Source: Gemmatimonadota bacterium (GTDB lineage: Bacteria; Gemmatimonadota; Gemmatimonadetes; Palauibacterales; Palauibacteraceae). Taken from it: a stretch of DNA of 58,184 nucleotides. A model generated the notes under the pieces. It was not told where the DNA came from. It was given only the letters and a program-made list of their open reading frames with translations, and did no database searches. The translations under genes were made by a program, and so were the position numbers. Positions 35,565 to 45,741 of this stretch are shown here, one piece after another. The stretch covers positions 1-58,184 of the forward strand of contig JAJDUL010000041.1 of assembly GCA_022826685.1 (NCBI GenBank), read 5' to 3'. The stretch's first letter is position 1; each line of letters starts with the position of its first letter.

Positions 35565-36757
35565 CGACGCTGGTCATGTTCGACGATGAGCGGGCGGACG
35601 GATGGGCGCCTTTCGCGCTCACCCGGCCGTGCGGCGAACTCGTCTTCGGCCGCTGGACGTTGCGCGAGCGGCTGGAACGGGTCGCGCGAATGCGCGTCGC
35701 CGGTCACGTGACGCGCCCCTGGCTGCGCCGGTACGCGGAGCCCGGAGCGCCGCGCTGCCTGGACGCGGGCGGGCTGGGTGCGCCGTGCACCGCATGGAAC
35801 GCCCGGGCCGTGCCGTCACTCGAAGCGGCATGGAACCACGCGCCCGCCAACCTCTGGGTCGCCGGCGAGCTGGCGGGCGTCCGCCTGGGCGCCGGCGCGG
35901 AGCCGCCGCGAGCGGACTGGTTCGCCGCTCCGCGCCCGCGGTCCGGGCTGCCGGACCGCGAGGTGCCCGGCGCCTGGCTTCGATACCCGTGGGACCTCGT
36001 GTCGGCGGGACCCGACCGGCTCGGCGCCGACCTGGCGGCCAGCTCGGGCACGGAGGCGGCGGCGCTGCCGAGCGGCTGCTGGCGCCTCGGCGACGCCCCG
36101 ATCCGCCTCGGCGAGGGGGCGCGTGTCGAACCCGGCGTGCTGTTCGATGCGCGCGAAGGCCCGATCGAACTCGGTTCCGGAGTCGAGGTCCGCGGCGGCA
36201 CGCGCCTCGGCGGGCCGCTCTACGCGGGGTCCGGCTCGCAGCTCCTCGGCGGCCACATCTCGCGCTTTTCGGGCGGACCCGGCTCCCGTGTGCGGGGCGA
36301 AGTCGACCGCGTCACGATGCTGGGCCATTCGAACAAGGCGCACGACGGGTTTCTCGGACATGCGTACCTCGGCTCCTGGATCAACCTCGGTGCGTCCACC
36401 GTCAACAGCGATCTCAAACACACCTACGGCTCGATCCGGGTGGGACCGCCGGGCGCGCGACGGGACACCGGACTCATGAAGTTCGGCTGCCTGCTCGGCG
36501 ATCACGTGAAGACCGGCGTCGGCACTCGACTCGAGACCGGCACGGTCGTCGGCGCCGGCTCGAGCCTGTTCGGAGCGGAGCCGCCGCCCCGGTGGGTGGA
36601 ACCCTTCTCCTGGGGAGGGGGCCGGAGCCCGGACCTCCACCGCCGCGGCGATTTCCTCTCCACCGCCGTCCGGGTCGTCGAGCGCCGGGGACGCGAAGGA
36701 AGCCCGGAACTCCGGAACTGGCTGGGCGACGTCTGGGACGAGGCCCGCCGCTCATGA
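35561..36757 (+). CDS. GlmU-like sugar nucleotidyltransferase with left-handed beta-helix
   Basis: The 398-residue protein resembles GlmU-related putative sugar nucleotidyltransferases common in FCB bacteria. The N-terminal half has the family motif VMFDDERADGWAPFALTRP and a variable middle. The C-terminal half is a hexapeptide left-handed beta-helix (IRLGEGARVEPGVLF, IELGSGVEVRGGTRLGG, HTYGSIRVG, HVKTGVGTRLETGTVVGAG). The start is taken as TTG at 35561 overlapping the manC stop (TTGA); an in-frame ATG at 35576 is possible. Substrate is unknown. It is coupled to manC and to the hydrolase gene that follows, so the three may act together. Confidence 0.78.
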   Translation: MTTLVMFDDERADGWAPFALTRPCGELVFGRWTLRERLERVARMRVAGHVTRPWLRRYAEPGAPRCLDAGGLGAPCTAWNARAVPSLEAAWNHAPANLWVAGELAGVRLGAGAEPPRADWFAAPRPRSGLPDREVPGAWLRYPWDLVSAGPDRLGADLAASSGTEAAALPSGCWRLGDAPIRLGEGARVEPGVLFDAREGPIELGSGVEVRGGTRLGGPLYAGSGSQLLGGHISRFSGGPGSRVRGEVDRVTMLGHSNKAHDGFLGHAYLGSWINLGASTVNSDLKHTYGSIRVGPPGARRDTGLMKFGCLLGDHVKTGVGTRLETGTVVGAGSSLFGAEPPPRWVEPFSWGGGRSPDLHRRGDFLSTAVRVVERRGREGSPELRNWLGDVWDEARRS

Positions 36758-37584
36758 GCCTGACCGTCGCGTCGCTGGGCTCGGGGAGCCGCGGCAACGC
36801 TTTCCTCGTGCAGAGCGACCGCGCCCGCGTGCTCGTCGATGCGGGGTTCTCCGGGGTTCAACTTGCCCGCCGACTCGCCGAACTCGATGTGGAGCCGGAA
36901 GCCGTCGACCTCGTCGTCGTCACGCACGAGCACCGGGATCACGCCGCGGGCGCCGGCATCGGGGCACGCCGCTGGGGCTGGCGTCTCGCGATGAACCCGC
37001 CGACCCGCCGCGCCTGCGCTCCCCTCCTGCGCGGGCAGGAGCGATGCGAGGATCTGCCGCGCACGGGACTCGAGGTCGGCGACCTCGCGATCGAGGCCGC
37101 CCCCACCGCGCACGACGCCGCGAAACCCGTCGCCATCACGGTTCTGCACGGACCCACGGGCCTGCGGGTGGGGATTGCGACGGACCTCGGGAGACCGACG
37201 ACACCCGTCCGCGTGGCGCTCCGGGAGTGCGCCTTTCTCGTCATGGAAGCGAACCACGATGAACACCGTCTTCGGGCGGCTTCCTATCCCTGGCGGGTCA
37301 AGCAGCGGATCGGAGGCAGTCGCGGACACCTCTCCAATCGCCACGCGGCCGAGTTCGCGCGCGAACTCGCGCACCCCGGGCTGGGCGGGATCCTGCTCGC
37401 CCACCTGAGCCAGGAGTGCAACGACCGGGAAACCGCTCTCGAAAGAGTCGCGGGGGGCCTCGCGCCGACGGGGTACGATGGGCTGTTGGATGCCGCCGCG
37501 CAGGAGGAACCCAGCCCGCGCTATGACGTGGTCGCGCTCGCGAGGGCTCGCGGCGCCGCCGAACAACTCTCTCTCCCGATCTGA
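36754..37584 (+). CDS. metallo-beta-lactamase fold hydrolase, WalJ/YycJ-like
   Basis: The 276-residue protein is a metallo-beta-lactamase fold hydrolase. It starts MSLTVASLGSGSRGNAFLVQ, typical of the YycJ/WalJ group, and has the metal motif THEHRDHAAG (HxHxDH near residues 59-64), later AHDAAKPVAITV, IATDLGR and LVMEANHDEH. In Gram-positive relatives WalJ is linked to the WalRK wall-stress system, and some members are nucleases; no walRK genes lie here. The ATG overlaps the preceding stop (ATGA). It ends the plus-strand cluster, converging on rseP 42 bases away. Substrate is unknown. Confidence 0.82.
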   Translation: MSLTVASLGSGSRGNAFLVQSDRARVLVDAGFSGVQLARRLAELDVEPEAVDLVVVTHEHRDHAAGAGIGARRWGWRLAMNPPTRRACAPLLRGQERCEDLPRTGLEVGDLAIEAAPTAHDAAKPVAITVLHGPTGLRVGIATDLGRPTTPVRVALRECAFLVMEANHDEHRLRAASYPWRVKQRIGGSRGHLSNRHAAEFARELAHPGLGGILLAHLSQECNDRETALERVAGGLAPTGYDGLLDAAAQEEPSPRYDVVALARARGAAEQLSLPI

Positions 37585-37626
37585 TCCCGGCCCGGGCGCG
37601 CAGGCCACGCGTCCCCGGCCCGCTGC

Positions 37627-38736
37627 CTATCGGAGAATCACTCGGAGCACGTCGTTTCCCACGGCCCAAACCATGAGGGCGAGGACGAAAACCATCCCCA
37701 CCGTCGTGAACCGCATGCGCGCCTGGACGCTGAGCGCCCGGCCCCGGATCGCCTCGATCCCCAGGAAGAGGAGGTGTCCTCCGTCGAGGACGGGAATCGG
37801 CAGCAGGTTGAAGATGGCGAGATTGATGCTGATGATCGCCATGAAACTCAGGAGTTCCCAGAATCCCGCGCGCGCCGCGCGTCCGGAGATCTCCCCGATC
37901 AGGATCGGCCCGCCGACGTCTCGCGCCGAACTTCGTCCGGTGACGAGATCTGCGAGGAACTGAAGGACGGCGCCGCCCCAGTAGTTCGCGTTCGACCAGC
38001 CCTGCCCCAGCGCCGCGACGGGGCCCGCTCGACCTCCATCGGCGCCGACGGTGATCCCGACCCGCCCGACCGTCCTCGATTCTCCCGTGAGGTCCGAATA
38101 CTGCTCGACCGCCTCGGGCGTCGCGACGAAGGTGAGCTGCTCCCCTCCCCGCTCCACGACGATGTCGACGGGTTCGCCGGCCCGGCGCTCGATCCGCATC
38201 GTCACCTGGGCGGGGTCGTGCACCGCCGCGCCATCCACGCGCAGGACCAGATCGTCGCTCCGAAGTCCCGCCTCCGCGGCGGGTGACCCCGGCGCGACCT
38301 CGGCGATCCGCGGCTCGAACACGCCACGCCCCATCGCGATCGCGGCGAAGGCGACGACCGCGAACATCCAGTTCATGATCACGCCGGCCGAGATGGCGAA
38401 AAAGCGGGCCCAGAGCGGCTTTCCGTCGAAGTCTCCGGGCCCCGGACGCGCTTCGCTCCGCGCCGTCTCGTGAGACGCGCCCCCGCCGCCGCCCTCGAGC
38501 GTCGACGTCACCTCCTCGTCCGCCATCCCCGCCATCTTGACGTAGCCGCCGAGCGGGATCCACGAGAGGACATACTCCGTTCCGCCGCGCCGGAACCCCA
38601 CCATCTTCGGGCCCAGGCCGATCGAAAACCGCGGCACGTCGATCCCGACGCTCTTCGCAGCGGCGAAATGCCCCAGCTCGTGCACGAAGATGAGCACGCC
38701 CAGGACAATGAGGGTCACCAGAATCGTTACGATCAC
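37627..38736 (-). CDS. rseP: RIP metalloprotease RseP
   Basis: RseP is a site-2 intramembrane zinc protease that cleaves anti-sigma factors and cleared signal peptides. The 369-residue protein has HELGH at residues 19-23 in the first membrane helix, GGYVKMAGM after it, a periplasmic PDZ domain (RIAEVAPGSPAAEAGLRSDD), and the third zinc ligand in PIPVLDGGHLLF near residues 312-323. A Gly/Glu-rich loop precedes the PDZ domain. The ATG overlaps the dxr stop (ATGA), in the usual uppS-cdsA-dxr-rseP order. Confidence 0.96.
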   Translation of the reverse strand: MIVTILVTLIVLGVLIFVHELGHFAAAKSVGIDVPRFSIGLGPKMVGFRRGGTEYVLSWIPLGGYVKMAGMADEEVTSTLEGGGGGASHETARSEARPGPGDFDGKPLWARFFAISAGVIMNWMFAVVAFAAIAMGRGVFEPRIAEVAPGSPAAEAGLRSDDLVLRVDGAAVHDPAQVTMRIERRAGEPVDIVVERGGEQLTFVATPEAVEQYSDLTGESRTVGRVGITVGADGGRAGPVAALGQGWSNANYWGGAVLQFLADLVTGRSSARDVGGPILIGEISGRAARAGFWELLSFMAIISINLAIFNLLPIPVLDGGHLLFLGIEAIRGRALSVQARMRFTTVGMVFVLALMVWAVGNDVLRVILR

Positions 38737-39899
38737 TCAGCGTCTCCCGACTTGGACTCCCCGTGTGGGTCGCGGGCGATGGCGCGCGCCCGCGCGTCGA
38801 CACGCCGCGCATCCTCGACCGATTCGATGGCGCGCGACGAGAACCGTTCAAGTGTACGAAGCACGACGTCGGCGAGTTCCCTGAAGCCGACGTCCCCGGA
38901 GAGGAACCGCTCGACCGCCACCTCGTTGGCCGCGTTGAAGGCCACCGGAAACTCGCCTCCCGCGCTTCCCGCCGCGACCCCCGCGCGGAAGAGGGGAAAA
39001 TCGTCCTCCCGCACGGGCTCGAACTCCAGCGGACCGTCCCGCACGGGGTCGAACCCCGCCTCCTGCCGCGCGTCGTCCAGCCGGTCGGGGTAGCCGAGAG
39101 CCCACAGGATCGGGATCTCCATCGATGGCCTGCCCAGCTGCGCCAGTGAAGAACCGTCCCTGAATTCGACGAGGGAATGGACGATCGATGTGGGGTGCAC
39201 GACGACCTCGATACGCTCGTACGGGAGGTCGAACAGCGTGTGCGCCTCGATGACCTCGAGCGCCTTGTTCGCCAGCGTCGCGGAATCGATCGTGATCTTG
39301 GCTCCCATCGACCACGTGGGATGCCGCAGGGCATCGGCCGGCGTGACGGTGGTGAGCCGACCCGCCGGCCACTCGCGGAAGGGACCGCCCGAAGCCGTGA
39401 GGGTAACGCGCGCGACCTCCGACACCGGACGCCCGGCCAGACACTGGTGGACCGCGGAGTGTTCGCTGTCCACCGGCAGGAGTTCACCGCCTCCGCGGCG
39501 CAGCGCACGCATCACGAGCTCTCCGCCCGCCACGAGCGACTCCTTGTTGGCAAGTGCCAGCCGCTTCCCCGCTCCAAGCGCCGCCAGCGTCGCGTCGAGC
39601 CCGGCAAACCCGACGATTGCATTGAGAACGATGTCGATCCCCGGCGATCCGGCGGCCTCCGCGAGCGCATCGGCGCCGAACCGCCACTCTCCGGCCCATT
39701 GCGGCGCGAAGTCGTCCGGAGGCGGGGTCCCGAGTACGACGAAATCGGGGTCCCGGTCGAGCGCCAGCGCGTCGAGCGCCTCCCAGCTGCGGTTCGCCGT
39801 CAGGACGGCGGCGCGAAACCGCGCCGGGTGGCGGCGGATCACTTCGAGCGTGCCCGCGCCGACGGATCCCGTGGCGCCGAGGACGGCGACGCGCTTCAC
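38733..39899 (-). CDS. dxr: 1-deoxy-D-xylulose 5-phosphate reductoisomerase
   Basis: Dxr makes MEP in the non-mevalonate isoprenoid pathway and uses NADPH. The 388 residues have the N-terminal Rossmann motif GATGSVGAGTLEVIRRHP, the ALANKESLVAGGELV segment, the catalytic loop LLPVDSEHSAVHQCL, the fosmidomycin-loop region SGGPFREW, and DWSMG-like TWSMGAKITIDSATL. The start is GTG overlapping the cdsA stop (GTGA). The longer open frame reaches into cdsA and is not Dxr-like. Confidence 0.97.
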   Translation of the reverse strand: MKRVAVLGATGSVGAGTLEVIRRHPARFRAAVLTANRSWEALDALALDRDPDFVVLGTPPPDDFAPQWAGEWRFGADALAEAAGSPGIDIVLNAIVGFAGLDATLAALGAGKRLALANKESLVAGGELVMRALRRGGGELLPVDSEHSAVHQCLAGRPVSEVARVTLTASGGPFREWPAGRLTTVTPADALRHPTWSMGAKITIDSATLANKALEVIEAHTLFDLPYERIEVVVHPTSIVHSLVEFRDGSSLAQLGRPSMEIPILWALGYPDRLDDARQEAGFDPVRDGPLEFEPVREDDFPLFRAGVAAGSAGGEFPVAFNAANEVAVERFLSGDVGFRELADVVLRTLERFSSRAIESVEDARRVDARARAIARDPHGESKSGDAE

Positions 39900-40750
39900 G
39901 CGAAGAGGACGAGGAAGAGGAACGCGGCCGGGACCGCCCACAGGATGGAATCGAGCCGGTCCAACATCCCGCCGTGCCCCGGAAGCAGACCCGATGAGTC
40001 CTTTACGCCGCACTCGCGCTTGAGGGCGGATTCCGCGAGATCGCCGACGATCGCCAACCCCGTCACGACCAGTCCGAAGGCCAGCGTGGGCGCCAGTTCC
40101 AGCGTCCAGAGCTCCGGAAGGAGGAATCGCGGATAGAGGACGGCGGTGGCGAGGCCCGCCAGCAGCGCACTCACGGCTCCCGCCACCGTCTTGTTGGGGC
40201 TGATGCGCGGGGCGAGCGGGCGCTTCCCGAGGGCTCGTCCGCCGAGGTACGCCGCGGTGTCGGCGAGCCACGTGATGACGACCGGAAGGAAGAACAGGAG
40301 CGTACCGGCCATCCGGCCGGCGCTCGCATCGGTGCCGGCCGGCAGCAGGAGTCCACCTTCGCGCAGGGGGAGCCCCAACGCGAGCAGCCCCCCGACGTAG
40401 AACACTCCGAACGTCGTGCAGGCGGCGGCACGGATCGGCCGCTCCGAAAGGTCCGCGATCACGAGCGCGAGCACGGGGAAGACGAGCATCAGGCCCACCG
40501 CATAGAATCCAACACCCTCGAGACCGCCCGCGAAAACGGCGAAGGGGAAGAGAAACGCCGCTCCCGTTCCCGGCAGGGCGAGAACTCGCGTCCCGGTACC
40601 GCGCATCATCGCGGCAAATTCCCGGTAACCGAGCGCCGCCGCCACCCCCAGCCCGGTGACGAAAACGACGCCGCCGGCGTAGGTCACCAGCGCGCAGAGG
40701 GGGACTCCGACACCCGCGACCGCGAGTCTCTTGCGGAGGTTCGAACTCAT
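39896..40750 (-). CDS. cdsA: phosphatidate cytidylyltransferase
   Basis: CdsA makes CDP-diacylglycerol, the branch point of phospholipid synthesis. The 284-residue protein has about eight membrane helices and ends with the family signature SALKRECGVKDSS...PGHGGMLDRLDS. The intervening WLADTAAYLGGR is also conserved. The ATG at 40750 lies 16 bases after uppS. Dxr overlaps its stop. Confidence 0.96.
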   Translation of the reverse strand: MSSNLRKRLAVAGVGVPLCALVTYAGGVVFVTGLGVAAALGYREFAAMMRGTGTRVLALPGTGAAFLFPFAVFAGGLEGVGFYAVGLMLVFPVLALVIADLSERPIRAAACTTFGVFYVGGLLALGLPLREGGLLLPAGTDASAGRMAGTLLFFLPVVITWLADTAAYLGGRALGKRPLAPRISPNKTVAGAVSALLAGLATAVLYPRFLLPELWTLELAPTLAFGLVVTGLAIVGDLAESALKRECGVKDSSGLLPGHGGMLDRLDSILWAVPAAFLFLVLFA

Positions 40751-40766
40751 GCCGGACCCGGCCGCC

Positions 40767-41501
40767 TCACGTCTTCACCAGCCCGAATCTCCGCTCCCGG
40801 CGCCGGTAGTCGACGAGCGCGCCGAAGAGGTGCTGCCGGGTGAAGTCGGGCCACAGGACGTCCGTCACGAAGAGTTCGGCGTACGCGAGCTGCCAGAGGA
40901 GGAAGTTGGAGATGCGCTGCTCCCCCGAGGTCCGGATCAGGAGATCGGGATCCGGCCAGTCCCTCGTCAGGAGTTCGGCCGCGAAGAGTTCGGCATCGAT
41001 CTCCTCCGGGGCCAGCTCGCCTTCCAGGCAACGCTGTGCGAGCGTTCGCGCCACACCCGCGAGCTCCGCCCGCGATCCGTAGCTGATCGCGAGGTGCACT
41101 TCCAGGGCCGTTCCGCCCTCCGTCGACGCCTCGAGCTCGGAGATCGCCCGGCGGGCCTCCCCGGGAAGCCGCAGCCGGTCGCCGAACACGGTGACCCGCA
41201 CTCCGTGTCTGACCAGGGCTTCGCGCTGGCTCCGCACGTACTCCTGGAGGAGGGTCATCAGCGCTTCCACCTCCATTGAAGGCCGGAACCAGTTTTCGTC
41301 CGAGAAGGCGTACAGGGTAAGGTGGGCCACGCCGGCCTCCACCGACCCTTCGATGATCTCGCGCACCGCCGTCATGCCCGCGCGGTGCCCCTCCCATCTC
41401 GGCAGGCCACGCTGTCTCGCCCAGCGGCCGTTCCCGTCCATGATGACGGCGACATGGGTCGGCACTTCTCCCTGCCGGACGGTTTCCAGGGCCGCCGTCA
41501 T
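40767..41501 (-). CDS. uppS: isoprenyl transferase (undecaprenyl diphosphate synthase)
   Basis: UppS condenses isopentenyl diphosphate into the C55 carrier for peptidoglycan. The 244-residue protein has the cis-prenyltransferase regions I VAVIMDGNGRWARQRGLP, II GVAHLTLYAFSDENWFRP, III ALEVHLAISYGSRAEL, and V PDPDLLIRTSGEQRISNFL with ELFVTDVLWPDF. I chose the ATG at 41501 because GGGGAG lies about 8 bases upstream; an ATG at 41522 would add 7 residues (MSGEKNG) with a poor ribosome binding site. Confidence 0.95.
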   Translation of the reverse strand: MTAALETVRQGEVPTHVAVIMDGNGRWARQRGLPRWEGHRAGMTAVREIIEGSVEAGVAHLTLYAFSDENWFRPSMEVEALMTLLQEYVRSQREALVRHGVRVTVFGDRLRLPGEARRAISELEASTEGGTALEVHLAISYGSRAELAGVARTLAQRCLEGELAPEEIDAELFAAELLTRDWPDPDLLIRTSGEQRISNFLLWQLAYAELFVTDVLWPDFTRQHLFGALVDYRRRERRFGLVKT

Positions 41502-41571
41502 GCCGTTCTTCTCCCCGCTCATGCGGCCCAAGCTCGCTCCGCACGGGCGGGGGTGTCAAAGCAGGAGGCGA

Positions 41572-43059
41572 TCAGTCGATCTCCGCCCCGCCTCGCGCGA
41601 CGCGCCGCATGCGGGGCGCCCCACCGAGGAAGGAATAGGCCTCGTATCCCGCGCGCTGCATGACCTCGGCCAGGTAGGCCGTTCGCACACCCTCGGTACA
41701 GCAGAGCACGTAGGTCGTGTCGCGATCGAGTTCGCCGAAATTCCGCTCGAGTTGCGGGAGGTCGCGACGGGTCGCCCCCGGCCAGTGCCAGGCCTCGAAC
41801 GCGTCGCGGGCGCGGGTGTCGAGGATGACCGCGCCGTCGGGCACCTCGGCCACGTACAGGGACGCTCCGACCATGGACTCCGGACGCAGGGCGCGCACGT
41901 CGTGCACCGTCGCGCCGGCGACCGCCGCGCCCAGTTCCTCGAAGCCCACGGCCGACTCCTGCGCCTCCGCGGCCTCCGGCGATGACGCGGTGACCGGGCG
42001 TTGCGGCACGAGGTCGCAGTACTCGCGCACACGGGCGGACAGGTCGTGCGTGCCGATCTCCCGCGCCCGGTCGAGAATCTCCTCCTTGTGGAATCCGAGC
42101 AGGGGTCGGAGCACCGGAAGCGAGGAGGCATTCTCGATCGCGCGGAGATTGCGGAGCGTCTGCGAGGAGACCTGTCCGACCGACTCGCCCGTGACGATCG
42201 CCTCGGCGCCGATGCGTTCCCCGATCTTCGCGGCGGCCCGGTACATCATCCGCTTGAGGACGACCTGCAGGTATGCGGGTTTGGCGCGGGCCCGCATGGC
42301 CTCCACGACCGGGCCGAACTCGAGGACGTGCAGCCGGGGACGGGTTCCGTAGCTCCAGCGGTCGGCCAGCACCTTCGTCACCTCCACCACCATCCGCTCG
42401 TACGCGCTTCCGCCGAGGTTGCAGAAGACGTAGTCGAGGCGAATCCCCCGGCGCAGCGCCATCCAGGCGGCCACGGCCGAATCGAAACCGCCGGAGATGA
42501 GGGCGAGCGCATGTCCCTGTACTCCGAGCGGCAGGCCGGACGGTCCCCGAACCCGGTCCTCGTGAAAGAACACCCGGTCATCGCGGACTTCGACGAACAC
42601 GGTGATGTCAGGATGCCCAAGATCCACGGTGGCGCCGGGGTTGAGGGCCGCCCCGAGACGCTGCTGGATATCCGAGGACGAGAAGCCGTGTGAACCGGAG
42701 CGGCGCGCCCGCACCGCATAGCTCCGGCCCCGCACGGACTCTGCGAAGAGGACCGTGCCCGTGGCGACGATCGTGTCGAGGTCCGCTTCGCACTCGCCGG
42801 CCAGCAGGGAACAACTGGACACCCCGAAGGTGCGCAGCAGGGGGTCGAGAAAGGCCGGGTTCGGGCCTTCGATATGGAAACGGCTCCAGCCGGGCTCGAG
42901 GACCGCGTCGATCCCTTCGGCCTCGAACGCGTCGCGCAGGTTGGTTGCGAGCCGGTTCTGGAAGCGCGACCGCGTCCGGCGCGCCTTGGTCGAGAGCTCG
43001 CCGGAGAATCGTACGAGGGCCCGAACGGGCCCGGCTCCGAGTTCGTGTTGCACCGCCAT
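41572..43059 (-). CDS. thiI: tRNA 4-thiouridine synthase ThiI with rhodanese domain
   Basis: ThiI puts sulfur into U8 of tRNA and, in many bacteria, also supplies sulfur for thiamin thiazole. The 495-residue protein has an N-terminal ferredoxin-like and THUMP region (to ~165), the PP-loop ATPase with SGGFDSAVAAWMALRRG near residues 190-206, and a C-terminal rhodanese-like domain. The expected persulfide site lies in YVLCCTEGVRTAYLAEV. The rhodanese domain supports thiazole synthesis as in E. coli. The ATG lies only 6 bases after the mature 3' end of the tRNA-Met gene, so a normal Shine-Dalgarno would lie inside the tRNA. Confidence 0.95.
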   Translation of the reverse strand: MAVQHELGAGPVRALVRFSGELSTKARRTRSRFQNRLATNLRDAFEAEGIDAVLEPGWSRFHIEGPNPAFLDPLLRTFGVSSCSLLAGECEADLDTIVATGTVLFAESVRGRSYAVRARRSGSHGFSSSDIQQRLGAALNPGATVDLGHPDITVFVEVRDDRVFFHEDRVRGPSGLPLGVQGHALALISGGFDSAVAAWMALRRGIRLDYVFCNLGGSAYERMVVEVTKVLADRWSYGTRPRLHVLEFGPVVEAMRARAKPAYLQVVLKRMMYRAAAKIGERIGAEAIVTGESVGQVSSQTLRNLRAIENASSLPVLRPLLGFHKEEILDRAREIGTHDLSARVREYCDLVPQRPVTASSPEAAEAQESAVGFEELGAAVAGATVHDVRALRPESMVGASLYVAEVPDGAVILDTRARDAFEAWHWPGATRRDLPQLERNFGELDRDTTYVLCCTEGVRTAYLAEVMQRAGYEAYSFLGGAPRMRRVARGGAEID

Positions 43060-43065
43060 AACGAG

Positions 43066-43139
43066 TGGCAGGGGGGGGATTTGAACCCCCGACCCAGGGC
43101 TTATGAGTCCCTTGCTCTACCAAGCTGAGCTACCCTGCC
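43066..43139 (-). tRNA. tRNA-Met (CAT)
   Basis: A 74-base cloverleaf on the minus strand. The acceptor is a perfect 7-bp stem (GGCAGGG/CCCTGCC), the D stem GCTC/GAGC, the anticodon loop CTCATAA with anticodon CAT, and the T arm GGGGG-TTCAAAT-CCCCC. The discriminator is A and no CCA is encoded. U8 is present, the target of ThiI. The loop context and the paired first acceptor base favour the elongator tRNA over the initiator, but tRNA-Ile(CAU), made by TilS, cannot be excluded. The anticodon stem has a 31A-39G mismatch. Confidence 0.93.
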
Positions 43140-43151
43140 GGTGGGTGGGCT

Positions 43152-43179
43152 ATCCTACACGTCGTGGCGCTTGGGGCAA
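43152..43179 (-). promoter_or_regulatory. promoter for tRNA-Met (and thiI)
   Basis: Minus strand: TTGCCC, 16-base spacer, TAGGAT, ending 12 bases before the tRNA 5' end. It separates tRNA-thiI from eno-divIC. Confidence 0.5.
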
Positions 43180-43222
43180 GCCGCCGGCCCCGGGTGCGTC
43201 CGGGCGCGGGTCTTGCCGCATA

Positions 43223-43566
43223 TCAGGGTACGTTCACCTGCGGGGGCGTCGCGGAGGCAGCCTCCCCCCGGTCTCCCAGGTCGACGAACCGCACCAGGAT
43301 CTCCTGCGGCCGGACGAACCCGTACCGTTCCCGAGCGACGCGCTCGATCGCCCAGGCGTTCGACACGAGACTGTCGGCCCAGGCCCGGATCGACGCGAGT
43401 TCATCGTTACGGGCCGTCATCTCCGCTTTCCTCGATTCGATTTCCCCCTCCAGTCGGACCAGATCGGCTCTCGTGTATTCTCCGCCCACCATCCAGTAGT
43501 ACCCCGCTCCGATGAGGGCGATGAAGGTGATGGCCCGCGTGAGCCGACGGTTGGCCGCCTCCGCCA

Positions 43567-43567
<1 letters not shown>
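43223..43567 (-). CDS. FtsB/DivIC-family septum formation initiator
   Basis: The 114-residue protein has a short cytoplasmic N-terminus, one membrane helix (about residues 12-28, AITFIALIGAGYYWMVGG), a coiled coil (RLEGEIESRKAEMTARNDEL) and a tail with ERYGFVRPQEILVRF, the FtsB/DivIC pattern. These proteins link early and late divisome parts. The ATG overlaps the eno stop by one base (TGATG); the open frame 35 codons upstream lies inside eno. Eno-divIC is a common pair. Confidence 0.88.
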
Positions 43568-45009
<1,442 letters not shown>

Positions 45010-45741
45010 CTATCCGGACGCACCGCCGCTCGATCCTCCCTCCGGGAGCATCGCCTCGATGGCGGCGCGGGTCCTGCGCAGCAACGTCTTCCGGTCGGCC
45101 GGCTCGGCGCCTTCCGACTGAATCGCCGGTCCCAGCCGCACGGTGATGGAGCCGGGCCTCACCCGCTTCGCTCCGGGTGGATAGATGCGCTGGCCGCCAT
45201 CGAGCGCCGCGGGAACCAGGGGCGCCGGCGTCGCCAGGGCGAGGGCGAAGGAACCTCGCCGGAAACGCCCCAGCTCGCCGTCACGCGACCGGGTCCCCTC
45301 CGGAAACAGCACGAGAGTCAGCTGCTCGGCCTGCATCCGGTCGCCTGCTTCCCGAAGCGTTTCCCTCGCGCTGCGGGCCCGGTCGCGGTCGATGAGCACG
45401 TGCCCCGCGGAACGCATCCCCACCGAGAGCATCGGAATGTTCGCCAACTCCTGCTTCGCGATGAAGCGCACGGACGCGGGGAGACCCGCGATGAGCGCCC
45501 AGATGTCGAAGTACGACTGGTGGTTCGCGGCAATGATCTGAGTCCCGGAGGGATGGAGGTGCTCGAGGCCGTGCACCGTGACGCGCACACCTGCGCCCGC
45601 AAGGGCGGAGCGAGCCCAGCCGCGATTCGCACGATCCATCCAGGCCCGCCCGCCGCCGACGAGAGCAACGACCGCCGCCATGGCCCCGAAGAAGATCGTT
45701 GCAAGCACGAGCGTGACGTAGAAGATCGCCGTCCTGATCAA
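45010..45741 (-). CDS. plsC: 1-acyl-sn-glycerol-3-phosphate acyltransferase
   Basis: PlsC acylates lysophosphatidate to phosphatidate, feeding CdsA. The 243-residue protein has an N-terminal membrane helix, the catalytic NHxxxxD as AANHQSYFDIWAL (His near residue 73), the acyl-phosphate motif LFPEGTRSRDGE, and PLVPAALDGGQRIY. The start is TTG at 45741, overlapping the thiL stop (TTGA). Co-transcription with thiL is likely. Substrate specificity within the family is not decided by motif. Confidence 0.92.
   Translation of the reverse strand: MIRTAIFYVTLVLATIFFGAMAAVVALVGGGRAWMDRANRGWARSALAGAGVRVTVHGLEHLHPSGTQIIAANHQSYFDIWALIAGLPASVRFIAKQELANIPMLSVGMRSAGHVLIDRDRARSARETLREAGDRMQAEQLTLVLFPEGTRSRDGELGRFRRGSFALALATPAPLVPAALDGGQRIYPPGAKRVRPGSITVRLGPAIQSEGAEPADRKTLLRRTRAAIEAMLPEGGSSGGASG

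Noticed and set aside
37585-37626. G/C-rich dyad in the convergent gap between the WalJ-like gene and rseP
   Set aside because: Pairing is broken and no T or A run follows; cannot be supported as a terminator.
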